64,000 nt of DNA from CADEDH01 sp039201605 (lineage in GTDB: Bacteria; Actinomycetota; Acidimicrobiia; Acidimicrobiales; SZUA-35). The position numbers were made by a program, and so were the translations under genes. This document shows positions 47,594-56,813 of this stretch, one piece after another. The notes beneath the pieces are model-generated. The model was not told the DNA's origin. It was given only the letters and a program-made list of their open reading frames with translations, and ran no database searches. The stretch covers positions 62,001 to 126,000 of the forward strand of contig JBCCRO010000014.1 of assembly GCA_039201605.1 (NCBI GenBank), in the 5' to 3' direction. Position 1 is the stretch's first letter. The number at the start of each line of letters is the position of its first letter.

Positions 47594-49621
47594 ATGCCTG
47601 ATTTCGAGGTGGTATCCGAATTCAAGCCGGCGGGCGACCAGCCCAAGGCCATCGCCGCGCTGTCGGAGAGCCTGAACGGCGGCGAGAAGTTCCAGACCCT
47701 GCTCGGTATCACCGGCTCGGGTAAGTCCGCCACCATCGCCTGGACGATCGAAGCGGTACAGCGGCCGACGCTCGTCATCGCCCCCAACAAGAGCCTGGCC
47801 GCCCAGCTGGCCAACGAGTTCAAGGAGTTCTTCCCCAACAACCGGGTGGAGTACTTCGTCAGCTACTACGACTACTACCAGCCCGAGGCCTACATCGCCT
47901 CGTCCGACACCTACATCGAGAAGGACTCGTCGGTCAACGACGAGATCGACCGGCTGCGGCACTCGGCCACCTCGGCCCTGCTCACCCGGCGGGACACGAT
48001 CGTCGTGGCCTCGGTGTCGTGTATCTACGGTCTCGGCTCGCCCGAGGAGTACCGCAACAAGCTGCTGGTGCTCAAGGCCGGGGAGGAGCACGACCAGCGG
48101 GCGATCCTCACCCGCCTGGTCGACATGCAGTACGAGCGCAACGACATGAACCTGGTCCGGGGGAAGTTCCGGGTACGGGGCGACACGATCGAGGTCCACC
48201 CTGCGTACGAGGAGTTCCTGGTCCGGATCGAGATGTTCGGCGACGAGGTGGAGGCGATCACCTCCATCGATCCGCTGACGGGGGAGCGGCTCGACGACCT
48301 CTCGGAACTCGTCGTGTTCCCGGCCACCCACTACACGGCATCGGATGAGCGGATGCGGCGGGCCATCGAGAGCATCGAAGGCGAGCTGCAGGAGCGCCTG
48401 ACCTATTTCGAGGCGGAGAACAAACTGCTCGAGGCCCAGCGGCTGCGGATGCGCACCCAGTACGACCTGGAGATGATGCAGGAGATGGGCTTCTGCAACG
48501 GCATCGAGAATTACAGCCGCCACATCGACGGGCGCACGGCCGGCCAGCGGCCCTACACCCTGCTCGACTTCTTCCCCGACGACTACATCACCATCCTCGA
48601 CGAGAGCCACGTGGCCATCCCGCAGCTGCACGGCCAGTACGAGGGCGACCGGAGCCGCAAGGAGCAGCTGATCGAGCACGGGTTCCGTCTGCCTTCCGCC
48701 GCCGACAACCGGCCCCTCCGGTTCGAGGAGTGGGCCGAGCACGTCGGCCAGGCGGTGTTCCTGTCGGCCACCCCCGGGGCCTACGAGCTGCAGCGGTCGT
48801 CGACGGTGGCCGAGCAGATCGTGCGTCCCACCGGTCTGGTCGATCCCGAGGTCACCGTCCGGCCGACCAAGGGCCAGATCGACAACCTACTGGAGGAGAT
48901 CGAGACCGTCGTCGACGACGACGGGCGGGTGCTCGTCACCACGCTCACCAAGAAGATGGCCGAGGATCTCACCGAGTACCTGGTGGAGCAGGGGGTGCGG
49001 GTCCGCTACCTCCATTCGGAGATCGACACCATCCAGCGGATCGAGCTGCTCCGGGGCCTGCGGCTCGGCGAGTTCGACGTGCTGGTCGGTATCAACCTGC
49101 TGCGGGAGGGTCTCGACCTGCCCGAGGTGCAGCTGGTGTGCATCCTCGACGCCGACAAGGAGGGCTTTCTCCGTTCGGAGACGTCGCTGGTGCAGACGAT
49201 CGGCCGCGCCGCTCGAAACGTCGACGGTCGGGTGATCATGTACGCCGATCAGGTCACGGCTTCGATGCAGAAGGCGATCTCGGAGACCAACCGCCGTCGG
49301 GGCCTGCAGATGGCCCACAACGAGGCGCACGGCATCAACCCCCAGACCGTCCGCAAGGCGGTCACCGACATCCTGTCGCTGATCCGCCCCGACGAGGACA
49401 CCGGCGCTCCGGTGCCCGGCGCCGACAAGCGCAAGCGCCGCCCGGCGGAGGAGAAGCGTCTGAGGGAGCTGGCCGAGCTGCCCGAGGCCGAGCTGGAGCG
49501 TCTGATCTTCTCCCTGGAGGAGGAGATGCGGGAGGCGTCGGCCGATCTCCGCTTCGAGTACGCGGCCCGGCTCCGCGACGAGATCAAGGATCTCCGTCGG
49601 GAGCTCCGGGAGATGGTCTAG
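47594..49621 (+). CDS. uvrB: Excinuclease ABC subunit B
   Basis: Damage-verification helicase of nucleotide excision repair. It has 675 aa from MPDFEVVSEF. Walker A is TLLGITGSGKSATIAW (about 36-51), the beta-hairpin YFVSYYDYYQPEAYI (about 90-104), and DEAD-like TILDESHVAIPQ. Helicase motifs are VFLSATPGAYEL and LVGINLLREGLDLPEVQLV, then IGRAARN. The C-terminal UVR motif for UvrC is LERLIFSLEEEMREASADL. It shares a CTAG stop overlap with the convergent membrane-protein gene. Confidence 0.98.
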   Translation: MPDFEVVSEFKPAGDQPKAIAALSESLNGGEKFQTLLGITGSGKSATIAWTIEAVQRPTLVIAPNKSLAAQLANEFKEFFPNNRVEYFVSYYDYYQPEAYIASSDTYIEKDSSVNDEIDRLRHSATSALLTRRDTIVVASVSCIYGLGSPEEYRNKLLVLKAGEEHDQRAILTRLVDMQYERNDMNLVRGKFRVRGDTIEVHPAYEEFLVRIEMFGDEVEAITSIDPLTGERLDDLSELVVFPATHYTASDERMRRAIESIEGELQERLTYFEAENKLLEAQRLRMRTQYDLEMMQEMGFCNGIENYSRHIDGRTAGQRPYTLLDFFPDDYITILDESHVAIPQLHGQYEGDRSRKEQLIEHGFRLPSAADNRPLRFEEWAEHVGQAVFLSATPGAYELQRSSTVAEQIVRPTGLVDPEVTVRPTKGQIDNLLEEIETVVDDDGRVLVTTLTKKMAEDLTEYLVEQGVRVRYLHSEIDTIQRIELLRGLRLGEFDVLVGINLLREGLDLPEVQLVCILDADKEGFLRSETSLVQTIGRAARNVDGRVIMYADQVTASMQKAISETNRRRGLQMAHNEAHGINPQTVRKAVTDILSLIRPDEDTGAPVPGADKRKRRPAEEKRLRELAELPEAELERLIFSLEEEMREASADLRFEYAARLRDEIKDLRRELREMV

Positions 49622-51678
49622 GAGTCGGCGTCGGTCGGCGGTGCGCCGTCGGCGCCGACCAACTCCAGACGGCGGACCGGTCCGTCGAGGTCGACGATCC
49701 GGTAGGCGGTGACGCCCCGGAGGTCGTTGCCGCTCAGGCCGTGGACGTTGACCACGGCCACCTCGGCCTGCGCCAGCTGTGCCAACAGCGTCTCGACGTC
49801 GTCCTCGGTGGCCCGGTAGTACGCGGTCGGCAGCTCGCCCCAGGCGATCCGGGGCAGTGCCGGCGATTCGGTGACCACCACATCGGGCCCGCCAACGCCG
49901 GCCTGGGCGACGGCATCGGCGTGATGGCGGTGCAGGTCGATGGTGACGGCGACGCCGATGAGGGCCGGGATCACGACCAACGCCGCCATCGGCCCGGGGT
50001 ACCGCTCGAAGGCTGTCCTCCCGGCCACCGCCGCCAGCACGGCCAGGGGGACGAAGGCGAAGGACAGGTACCGACCGCCCCACTGCAGTCCGCCACTGCT
50101 GGCGTACTGGGTGGCCAGCACGGCGAGGGTGAACAGCACGGCCGGCGCCGCCACCGGCCACAGCGAGGCCCGGGTGTCGTCGGGGGACGACGGGCGACCG
50201 AATCGGCGGGCCCCGAGGCCGATGGCGGCGAGCATCGCCGGCCAGGCCCCGAGCACCCCGCCGATCGGCTGGTCGGGGGCGAGCCCGAGGCGGGCCGCGT
50301 ACGCGCCGGCGGCGACCGCCAACAGCACCTCGGGGCGCAGGCCGATCCGGTCCGGGCGGTGGCTCACGTAGATGGCGGCGCCGACGGCGGACACCGCGAC
50401 CACGGTGAACAGGGGGCCGAGATCGCCGGTCGGACCGTTGACCAGCAGGAGCCAGGCGGCCGGAAGGCGACCGGCCAGCCAGCTCGGGGCGCCGTTGAGC
50501 ACCTCGACGCTGGTCTCGATCGGCAGCTGCTCCGCTCGGAGCTCGGCGCCCCACCGTCGGCCGACCAACCAGGCCACCCCACCGGCCAGGCCGGCGGCCG
50601 CCGTCGCCACCCGCAGCGTCCAGGTGTTCACCCTGATCACGGCCGTGGCCGCCACCGCCCACACCCAGAACAGGGCCTCGGTCCGGACCAGGGCGGCACC
50701 GACCAGGCTCAACGCCAAGGCGGCCACGCCGAGCAGCGCCATCGGCGCCGGCGATCGACCCGGCGATCGGGATGGGGACGGCGCACCGACGCCCGGATCG
50801 GCGGGATCGCCGCCGTCGCCACCCGCCTGCGGAGCGGCCTCACCTGGCCCCGCCGATGGCTCGGTCGTCGCCGATGGCTCGGTCGTCGCCGATGGCTCGG
50901 TCGTCGCCGATGGCTCGGTCGTCGCCGATGGCTCGGTCGTCGCCGATGGCTCGGTCGTCGCCGATGGCTCGGTCGTCGCCGATGGCTCGGCCGTTGCCGG
51001 TGGTTCGGTCGTCGATGGCCGGGTCGCCGATGGCTCGGTCGACGATGGGTCAACCGGCGCCGGGGCGGCGAAGGCCAGGGCCGTCGGCACCCGGTCGAGG
51101 GGAGGGGTCGACGGGTCGTCGGTCGGTGACGCAGGCCGGTGAGGGTCCGTAGCCACGAGGAGGGCGAGCAGGGCGAAGCCGCCGAGGGCGGTGGCCGTGG
51201 TGTGGGCCCACAGGGTGGTGGCGTTGACCAGGGTCGGCCCCAGCGCCAGGAGCCAGAAGGCGAGCGGCGCCGAGGGCGGGTGGAACCGCTGTGCCGCCAG
51301 CCATGCCGCCGCGGCGGCGGCCACGGCGGCCAGCACCGGGATCACGTGCAGCCCGAGGTGGAGCGAGGCCGCCCGCTCATCGCCCTCGGCCTCGCCGTGG
51401 ACCACGTCGGTCACGGCGGCCATGAGCGTCACGTAGGCCGGGCTGGTGGTGTAGGGGAGGGGTCCGTCGGGGGTGATGGCGGTGTTGAGCCAGCCTTCGT
51501 GCTCCTCGGCCACGACCGGCACCGGGCGCTCCAGCGTCCACGAACCCTGGCGCAGGGCGGCCACCTGACCGCCGTAGGCGCCATCGTCGCTGCTGAACGA
51601 CGAACCGCCGGGGATGACGGCGACCACGGCGACAAGCAGCACCAGATAGGCGGTCGAATGGAGCGCGAGTCGTCGCAT
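49618..51678 (-). CDS. Large multi-pass membrane protein with Thr/Pro/Ser repeat loop
   Basis: About 686 aa with 10 or more membrane helices. The start MRRLALHSTAYLVLLVAVVA follows GGAAG; in-frame starts at 51690 and 51708 are possible. The first loop SSDDGAYGGQVAALRQGSWTLERP resembles GT-C membrane glycosyltransferases, where acidic residues of the first loop are catalytic, but this is not proven. A loop in the middle third carries repeated EPSATT units from an 18-bp minisatellite, likely disordered and possibly glycosylated. It is convergent with uvrB and divergent from uvrA. Confidence 0.72.
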   Translation of the reverse strand: MRRLALHSTAYLVLLVAVVAVIPGGSSFSSDDGAYGGQVAALRQGSWTLERPVPVVAEEHEGWLNTAITPDGPLPYTTSPAYVTLMAAVTDVVHGEAEGDERAASLHLGLHVIPVLAAVAAAAAAWLAAQRFHPPSAPLAFWLLALGPTLVNATTLWAHTTATALGGFALLALLVATDPHRPASPTDDPSTPPLDRVPTALAFAAPAPVDPSSTEPSATRPSTTEPPATAEPSATTEPSATTEPSATTEPSATTEPSATTEPSATTEPSATTEPSAGPGEAAPQAGGDGGDPADPGVGAPSPSRSPGRSPAPMALLGVAALALSLVGAALVRTEALFWVWAVAATAVIRVNTWTLRVATAAAGLAGGVAWLVGRRWGAELRAEQLPIETSVEVLNGAPSWLAGRLPAAWLLLVNGPTGDLGPLFTVVAVSAVGAAIYVSHRPDRIGLRPEVLLAVAAGAYAARLGLAPDQPIGGVLGAWPAMLAAIGLGARRFGRPSSPDDTRASLWPVAAPAVLFTLAVLATQYASSGGLQWGGRYLSFAFVPLAVLAAVAGRTAFERYPGPMAALVVIPALIGVAVTIDLHRHHADAVAQAGVGGPDVVVTESPALPRIAWGELPTAYYRATEDDVETLLAQLAQAEVAVVNVHGLSGNDLRGVTAYRIVDLDGPVRRLELVGADGAPPTDADS
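50852..50995 (-). repeat. 18-bp in-frame minisatellite (7 exact + 1 imperfect copies)
   Basis: GCCGATGGCTCGGTCGTC repeats exactly seven times from 50852 to 50977, with a diverged eighth copy at 50978-50995 (GGCCGTT ending). On the coding (minus) strand each unit adds six residues, EPSATT or its rotation, so copy-number change keeps the frame. Confidence 0.95.
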
Positions 51679-51741
51679 CAGGGCTTCCATCGGCGCCGAG
51701 GGGAACACCCTGAACTACCCGATCCCGACCGGGCCGAAACG

Positions 51742-51757
51742 TCGAACATTCGTTCGT
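51742..51757. promoter_or_regulatory. SOS (LexA) box upstream of uvrA
   Basis: TCGAACATTCGTTCGT matches the actinobacterial LexA consensus TCGAAC-N4-GTTCGA at all but the last base. It lies 32 bp upstream of the uvrA -10 box and 45 bp from the start codon, and also in front of the divergent membrane-protein gene. Confidence 0.75.
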
Positions 51758-51788
51758 CGTTTGGTTCAGCTGGCCCGACGCGACGGGG

Positions 51789-51794
51789 TAGCCT
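51789..51794 (+). promoter_or_regulatory. -10 box TAGCCT of leaderless uvrA
   Basis: TAGCCT ends 7 nt before GTG 51802, with no Shine-Dalgarno sequence. Confidence 0.6.
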
Positions 51795-51801
51795 GAACCG
51801 G

Positions 51802-54666
51802 GTGGGAAACAAGATCGTCATCCGGGGTGCGCGCGAACACAACCTCCAGAACGTCGACTTGGAGCTGCCTCGCGACAAGTTGATCGTGTTCACCGGGCTG
51901 TCCGGCTCGGGCAAGTCGTCCCTCGCCTTCGACACGATCTACGCCGAAGGCCAGCGCCGCTACGTCGAGTCGCTGTCGGCCTACGCCCGCCAGTTCCTCG
52001 GCCAGATGGACAAGCCCGATGTCGACTTCATCGAGGGCTTGTCGCCCGCCATCTCGATCGACCAGAAGTCGGCCAGCCGCAACCCCCGCTCCACCGTCGG
52101 CACCGTCACCGAGATCTACGACTACCTCCGTCTGCTGTTCGCCCGCATCGGGGTGCCCCACGATCCGGAGACCGGTGAGCAGCTCGTCCGCCAGACCCCG
52201 CAGCAGATCGTCGACCGGGTGCTCGAACTGCCGGAGAAAACCCGCTTCCAGGTGCTCGCCCCCGTCGTCCGGGGCCGCAAGGGCACCTACGACACCCTCC
52301 TGCGGGACCTGGCCACCGAGGGCTTCGCCCGGGCCCTGGTCGACGGTGAGCTGATCGAGCTCGACGGCGAACTGCCGGAGCTGGCCCGCTACGAGACCCA
52401 CGACATCAAGGTCGTCGTCGACCGCCTGGTCCGTCGGGAGGGGATCGATCGGCGCCTCACCGACTCGATGGAGACCGCCCTACGCCTGGCCGACGGCGTG
52501 GCCGAGATCGAGATCGTGCCGCCGAAGGGCAGCGACGACGAAGCTCAGACCCTGATCTTCAGCCAGCATCTGTCGCGCCCCAGCGACGGCAAGAGCTTCT
52601 CCGAGCTCGCCCCCCGCAACTTCTCGTTCAACTCGCCCTACGGCGCCTGCGAGGCCTGCGACGGCCTGGGCACCACATTCGAGGTCGACCCCCGCCTGGT
52701 CGTACCCAACGGCGATCTGACGGTGGGCCAGGGCGCCCTCCACCCGTGGGCCGGCGGCCGTAGCCGCTATTTCGGGCGGCTGGTCGAGGCGGTGTGCGCC
52801 GAGTTCGCCATCCCCGACGACGTGCCGTGGGAGGACCTGGCGTCGGCCCAGCAGAAGCTGCTGCTCAACGGCGCCTCCGGCAAGGCGGCGTCCCGCAAGG
52901 TCACCGTCCGCTACAAGAACCGGTACGGGCGGCTCCGCACCTACAACGCCACCTTCGAGGGCGTCGTGCCCTACCTGCGCCGTCGGCACCGGGAGGCGGA
53001 GTCCGACGCCCAGCGGGAGCAGATCGAGGGCTACATGCGGGAGGTGCCCTGCCCGACGTGCGGCGGCGCCCGCCTCAACCCGTTGTCGCTCGCCTGCCTC
53101 ATCGACGGTCGGTCGATCCACGATCTGTGTTCGTTGTCGATCGGCGAGGCGGCCAAGGTGATCAAGGCCCTCGATCTCAACGAGCGGGACCGGATGATCG
53201 CCGATCGGGTGGTGAAGGAGGTCGACGCCCGCCTGAGCTTCCTGCTCGACGTCGGTCTCGACTACCTGACGATGAGTCGCTCGGCCGCCACCCTCTCGGG
53301 GGGCGAGGCCCAGCGGATCCGGCTGGCCAGCCAGGTCGGCTCCGGGCTCGTCGGGGTGCTCTACGTGCTCGACGAGCCGTCGATCGGGCTCCACCAGCGC
53401 GACAACACCAAGCTGATCGCCACGCTGTGTCGGCTGCGGGAGCTGGGCAACACCGTCCTCGTGGTGGAGCACGACGAGGAGACGATCAAGGTCGCCGACC
53501 ACGTCGTCGACATCGGCCCCGGCGCCGGTGAGCACGGCGGCGCCGTGGTCTACAGCGGCGGGGTCCCCGGCCTGCTCAAGCGGCGGACGTCGCTGACCGG
53601 CCAGTACCTGTCGGGCAAGAAGACGATCCCCGTCCCCTCGCAGCGGCGGCCACCGAGCGGCGACGCCCTCGTGATCAGAGGGGCCGAGGAGAACAACCTG
53701 CGCAAGGTCGACGTCGAGATCCCGCTCGGGTGTTTCGTGGCGGTGACCGGGGTGTCGGGCTCGGGGAAGTCGACGCTGATCAACGCCATCCTCCTGCGGG
53801 CCCTGATGCAGCAGATCTACAACTCGAAGACACCGCCCGGCCTGCACAAGACGATCGAGGGACTCGAACACCTCGACAAGGTGATCGACATCGACCAGTC
53901 GCCCATCGGTCGAACCCCCCGCTCCAACCCGGCCACCTACACCGGGGTGTTCGACCGGATCCGCAAGCTGTTCGCCCAGACCAACGAGGCCAAGGTGCGT
54001 GGCTACCAGCCCGGCCGCTTCTCGTTCAACGTGGCCGGCGGCCGGTGCGAGGCGTGCTCGGGTGACGGGACGATCAAGATCGAGATGCACTTCCTGCCCG
54101 ACGTCTACGTGCCGTGCGAGGTGTGCAAGGGCGCCCGCTACAACCGGGACACGCTCGACATCCAGTTCAAGGGCAAGAACATCGCCGAAGTGCTCGACAT
54201 GCCGATCTCGGAGGGGTTGGAGTTCTTCGCAAACCAACCCGCCATCGCCCGCCACCTGCAGACCCTGGTCGACGTGGGCCTCGGCTATGTCCGCCTCGGT
54301 CAGCCGGCTCCCACCCTGTCCGGTGGTGAGGCCCAGCGGGTGAAGCTGGCCAGCGAGCTGGCCAAGCGGTCGACCGGGCACACGATCTACCTGCTCGACG
54401 AGCCGACGACGGGTCTCCACTTCGACGACATCCGCCGTCTGCTCACCGTGCTGACCCGCCTGGTCGACCAGGGCAACACCGTGCTGGTGATCGAGCACAA
54501 CCTCGACGTCATCAAGACGGCGGACTGGATCATCGACCTCGGCCCCGACGGTGGCTCCGGGGGCGGCACCATCATCGCCACCGGCACCCCGGAGGACGTG
54601 GCCGCCGTCCCGGCCTCCCATACCGGTCGGTTCCTCCAACCGGTGCTGGAAGGGCGCTCGGCCTAG
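51802..54666 (+). CDS. uvrA: Excinuclease ABC subunit A
   Basis: DNA damage-recognition ATPase. It has 954 aa starting MGNKIVIRGAREHNLQNVDL. ABC domain I has Walker A GLSGSGKSSLAF (about 33-44) and signature LSGGEAQRIRLA (about 499). Domain II has GVSGSGKSTLIN (about 650) and LSGGEAQRVKLA (about 838). Zinc modules are CEACDGLGT with CPTCGGARLN, and CEACSGDGTI with CEVCKGARYN. An SOS box upstream predicts LexA control. The frame is open upstream, but the -10 spacing fixes GTG 51802. Confidence 0.98.
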   Translation: MGNKIVIRGAREHNLQNVDLELPRDKLIVFTGLSGSGKSSLAFDTIYAEGQRRYVESLSAYARQFLGQMDKPDVDFIEGLSPAISIDQKSASRNPRSTVGTVTEIYDYLRLLFARIGVPHDPETGEQLVRQTPQQIVDRVLELPEKTRFQVLAPVVRGRKGTYDTLLRDLATEGFARALVDGELIELDGELPELARYETHDIKVVVDRLVRREGIDRRLTDSMETALRLADGVAEIEIVPPKGSDDEAQTLIFSQHLSRPSDGKSFSELAPRNFSFNSPYGACEACDGLGTTFEVDPRLVVPNGDLTVGQGALHPWAGGRSRYFGRLVEAVCAEFAIPDDVPWEDLASAQQKLLLNGASGKAASRKVTVRYKNRYGRLRTYNATFEGVVPYLRRRHREAESDAQREQIEGYMREVPCPTCGGARLNPLSLACLIDGRSIHDLCSLSIGEAAKVIKALDLNERDRMIADRVVKEVDARLSFLLDVGLDYLTMSRSAATLSGGEAQRIRLASQVGSGLVGVLYVLDEPSIGLHQRDNTKLIATLCRLRELGNTVLVVEHDEETIKVADHVVDIGPGAGEHGGAVVYSGGVPGLLKRRTSLTGQYLSGKKTIPVPSQRRPPSGDALVIRGAEENNLRKVDVEIPLGCFVAVTGVSGSGKSTLINAILLRALMQQIYNSKTPPGLHKTIEGLEHLDKVIDIDQSPIGRTPRSNPATYTGVFDRIRKLFAQTNEAKVRGYQPGRFSFNVAGGRCEACSGDGTIKIEMHFLPDVYVPCEVCKGARYNRDTLDIQFKGKNIAEVLDMPISEGLEFFANQPAIARHLQTLVDVGLGYVRLGQPAPTLSGGEAQRVKLASELAKRSTGHTIYLLDEPTTGLHFDDIRRLLTVLTRLVDQGNTVLVIEHNLDVIKTADWIIDLGPDGGSGGGTIIATGTPEDVAAVPASHTGRFLQPVLEGRSA

Positions 54667-54670
54667 GCCT

Positions 54671-55294
54671 CTAGGCCCTGGCCTTCATAGCCACCAAGCC
54701 GTAGCCGTCGATGTCTCGCAGCGGCGCCAGATCCTTGAGCACGAGGCGGCAGCCGTCGAGGAGGGCGTTGATGCCGACGCGCTCGTGCCACAGATCGGGC
54801 CGTCGCGGTTCGTCGCCGACGATCAGCGGGGTGTGGAGGTAGAGGTGGCCGCCGGCGCGCAGGGTGCGGGCCAGCTCCACCATGAACTCCATCGGCGCCG
54901 GCGACCTGTCGAGCATGTCGACGCACAGGGCCACGTCGAAGTGGCCGGAGGGCACGGGGAGCGGCGACCGCAGCAGGCGTCGGCTCGACGACGGCACCGG
55001 CTGGTCGAACGCGGCGGGGTCGAACTCGTCGAGTGGGGGAGCGAGGGCGGTGATCAGCCGATGACGGTCATCGTCGCCCTTCAGCCGTCCCGGGCCGGTC
55101 CAACACACCTCGAGCGAGTGCGAGCCCTCCCGCTCCGCCGCCCGCTGAGCCTCGGCAGTCAGATCCTTCAGCGTCGCCCGGCGTCGTCGGGCCAAACCCT
55201 GCTCGCGAGCCCGGGCCCGATCGCGGGCGCGCAGCCGCCGGGCCTTCGTCGCGTCGCGTCGGGCGCGGGGACGGCGGGGGTGGCGCGCGATCAC
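54671..55294 (-). CDS. Degenerate methyltransferase-like protein
   Basis: About 207 aa if started at GTG 55294; a TTG at 55351 would run over the divergent gene. A very basic Arg/Ala-rich N-terminal third (RARRDATKARRLRARDRARA) precedes a segment like the second half of a class I methyltransferase: FDVALCVDMLDRSPAPMEFMVELARTLRAGGHLYLHTPL. The glycine-rich SAM motif I is not visible, so activity is doubtful. The stop is 4 bp from the uvrA stop (convergent). Its place beside the glycan genes hints at a link, not proof. Confidence 0.6.
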   Translation of the reverse strand: MIARHPRRPRARRDATKARRLRARDRARAREQGLARRRRATLKDLTAEAQRAAEREGSHSLEVCWTGPGRLKGDDDRHRLITALAPPLDEFDPAAFDQPVPSSSRRLLRSPLPVPSGHFDVALCVDMLDRSPAPMEFMVELARTLRAGGHLYLHTPLIVGDEPRRPDLWHERVGINALLDGCRLVLKDLAPLRDIDGYGLVAMKARA

Positions 55295-55332
55295 CCCGCT
55301 CCCGTCGGTCTCCGGGGGGTCGAGCTGAGCCG

Positions 55333-56718
55333 GTGATCGCAATCGCAACAACCTTCAATCACCCGGGATGCGGCCGATCGGACACCGTGAAGATCTCGGT
55401 CGGCTCGACGTTCCAGCTCGGCGTGGTGACCCTGCTCATCGGCCTGACCACCCTCCACGTCCGCTTCGTCGCCCCCGAGCCCTACGACGTCGTCGGCACC
55501 CAGCGGCTGCTGTGGCTCACCGTGGTGGGGGTGGCGGCGACCGTGTCGGCCTACGGCCTCGGCCTGCCCGAGCTCCCCACCCGGCGCCGGGAGGCCGCGG
55601 TCCGCGCCCTGGGGGCCGCGCTGTGCGCCATCGGCGTCGTGTCGCTGGCCCAGGTGGGGCTGGCCGTGCCGCTCCTGCCCCGGTTCTCACTCGGGTTGTT
55701 CACGCTGCTGCTGCCGGTGTGGGCCGTGATCTGTTGGAACCTGGCCCACGACGTGCACAGCTGGCAGAGCCAGCGGGAGCAGGTGTTCCTGGTGGCCGAG
55801 CAGCCCGACGAGCATGCCGCCCTCACCTACGAGCTCGACAACCGCCCCGAGCGGCCGGCCACCGTGGTCGGTTCGCTGTCGACGGCGGACGCCCGGCTCG
55901 GGGCCGGTGGACGGCTCCGGTTGCTCGACGCCGTCGAGGCCACCGGGGCCGGGGTGGTCGTGCTCGACACCGCCGCCCAGTCCGACGACGGGATCGTGCA
56001 GCAGGTGGCCCGCCTCCACGGCAACGGGGTGCGGGTGCGGACCCTGGCCCTGTTCTACGAGGAGTGGCTGGGCAAGCTGCCGCTGGCCGAGCTGGCCCGC
56101 ACGTCGCTGCTGTTCGACATCGGCGAGCTGCACCGGCAGCGCTACGTCCGGGCCAAACGGGTGATCGACGTGGTCCTCGGTCTGATCGGCTCGGCGGTGC
56201 TGCTGCCGTTCGTGGCCGTGGTCGTCGTCGGCAACCGGTTGGGCAACCCCGGGCCCCTCTTCTTCACCCAGGAACGGGTGGGCAAGGACGGGCGGCCCTT
56301 CACCATGCTCAAGTTTCGTTCGATGACCCCCTCGGTGGCCACGGCGGGTGACTGGACCGCCGACGGCGACCCCCGGGTCACGGCCTTCGGCGGGTTCCTC
56401 CGCCGGAGCCACCTCGACGAGCTCCCCCAGATGCTGAACGTGCTCAAGGGCGAGCTGTCGATCGTGGGGCCCCGGCCCGAGCAGCCCCACTACGTGCACG
56501 AGCTCACGGAGAAGATCCCGTTCTACGACGTGCGCCACCTGGTCCGCCCCGGCCTCACCGGCTGGGCCCAGGTGAAGCAGGGCTACGCCGCCGACGAGGC
56601 CGATGCCCTGGAGAAGTTCCAGTACGACGTCTACTACCTTCGCCGCCAGGGGCTCGCCCTCGACGTGCGGATCATCTGGCGCACGGTGCGGGACGTGATC
56701 GGCGCCGGCGGCCGCTGA
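55333..56718 (+). CDS. Polyprenyl-phosphate sugar-1-phosphate transferase (WbaP/PglC superfamily)
   Basis: A 461-aa initiating glycosyl transferase that loads a sugar-1-phosphate onto undecaprenyl phosphate at the membrane. There are four N-terminal TM helices (about residues 25-145) and a Rossmann-like middle region. The catalytic domain follows, from RAKRVIDVVLGLIGSAVLLP, through GPLFFTQERVGKDGRPFTMLKFRSM, HLDELPQMLNVLKGELSIVGPRPE and RPGLTGWAQV. GTG 55333 is the first start; GTG 55387 (MKISVGSTFQLG) is as plausible. It is the first gene of a co-directional glycan cluster. Confidence 0.92.
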   Translation: MIAIATTFNHPGCGRSDTVKISVGSTFQLGVVTLLIGLTTLHVRFVAPEPYDVVGTQRLLWLTVVGVAATVSAYGLGLPELPTRRREAAVRALGAALCAIGVVSLAQVGLAVPLLPRFSLGLFTLLLPVWAVICWNLAHDVHSWQSQREQVFLVAEQPDEHAALTYELDNRPERPATVVGSLSTADARLGAGGRLRLLDAVEATGAGVVVLDTAAQSDDGIVQQVARLHGNGVRVRTLALFYEEWLGKLPLAELARTSLLFDIGELHRQRYVRAKRVIDVVLGLIGSAVLLPFVAVVVVGNRLGNPGPLFFTQERVGKDGRPFTMLKFRSMTPSVATAGDWTADGDPRVTAFGGFLRRSHLDELPQMLNVLKGELSIVGPRPEQPHYVHELTEKIPFYDVRHLVRPGLTGWAQVKQGYAADEADALEKFQYDVYYLRRQGLALDVRIIWRTVRDVIGAGGR

Positions 56719-56813
56719 TCACCGCTCGCCGATCGGGGCCCGACCGACGTCCGGACCCGGGGCGGGGCCCGCTCGACGCTCACGAACGGCGCCGGACGGC
56801 CGACGGGGAGCCG

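Noticed and set aside
50852..50995. CRISPR-like short repeats
   Set aside because: The 18-bp units are contiguous without spacers and keep the reading frame of a protein; no cas genes are nearby.
48730..51129. 799-codon plus-strand frame running from uvrB into the minisatellite, ending in repeated Arg/Trp/Leu units
   Set aside because: It overlaps uvrB in the wrong frame and is antisense to the membrane protein. Its apparent repeats are the 18-bp minisatellite read in another frame.
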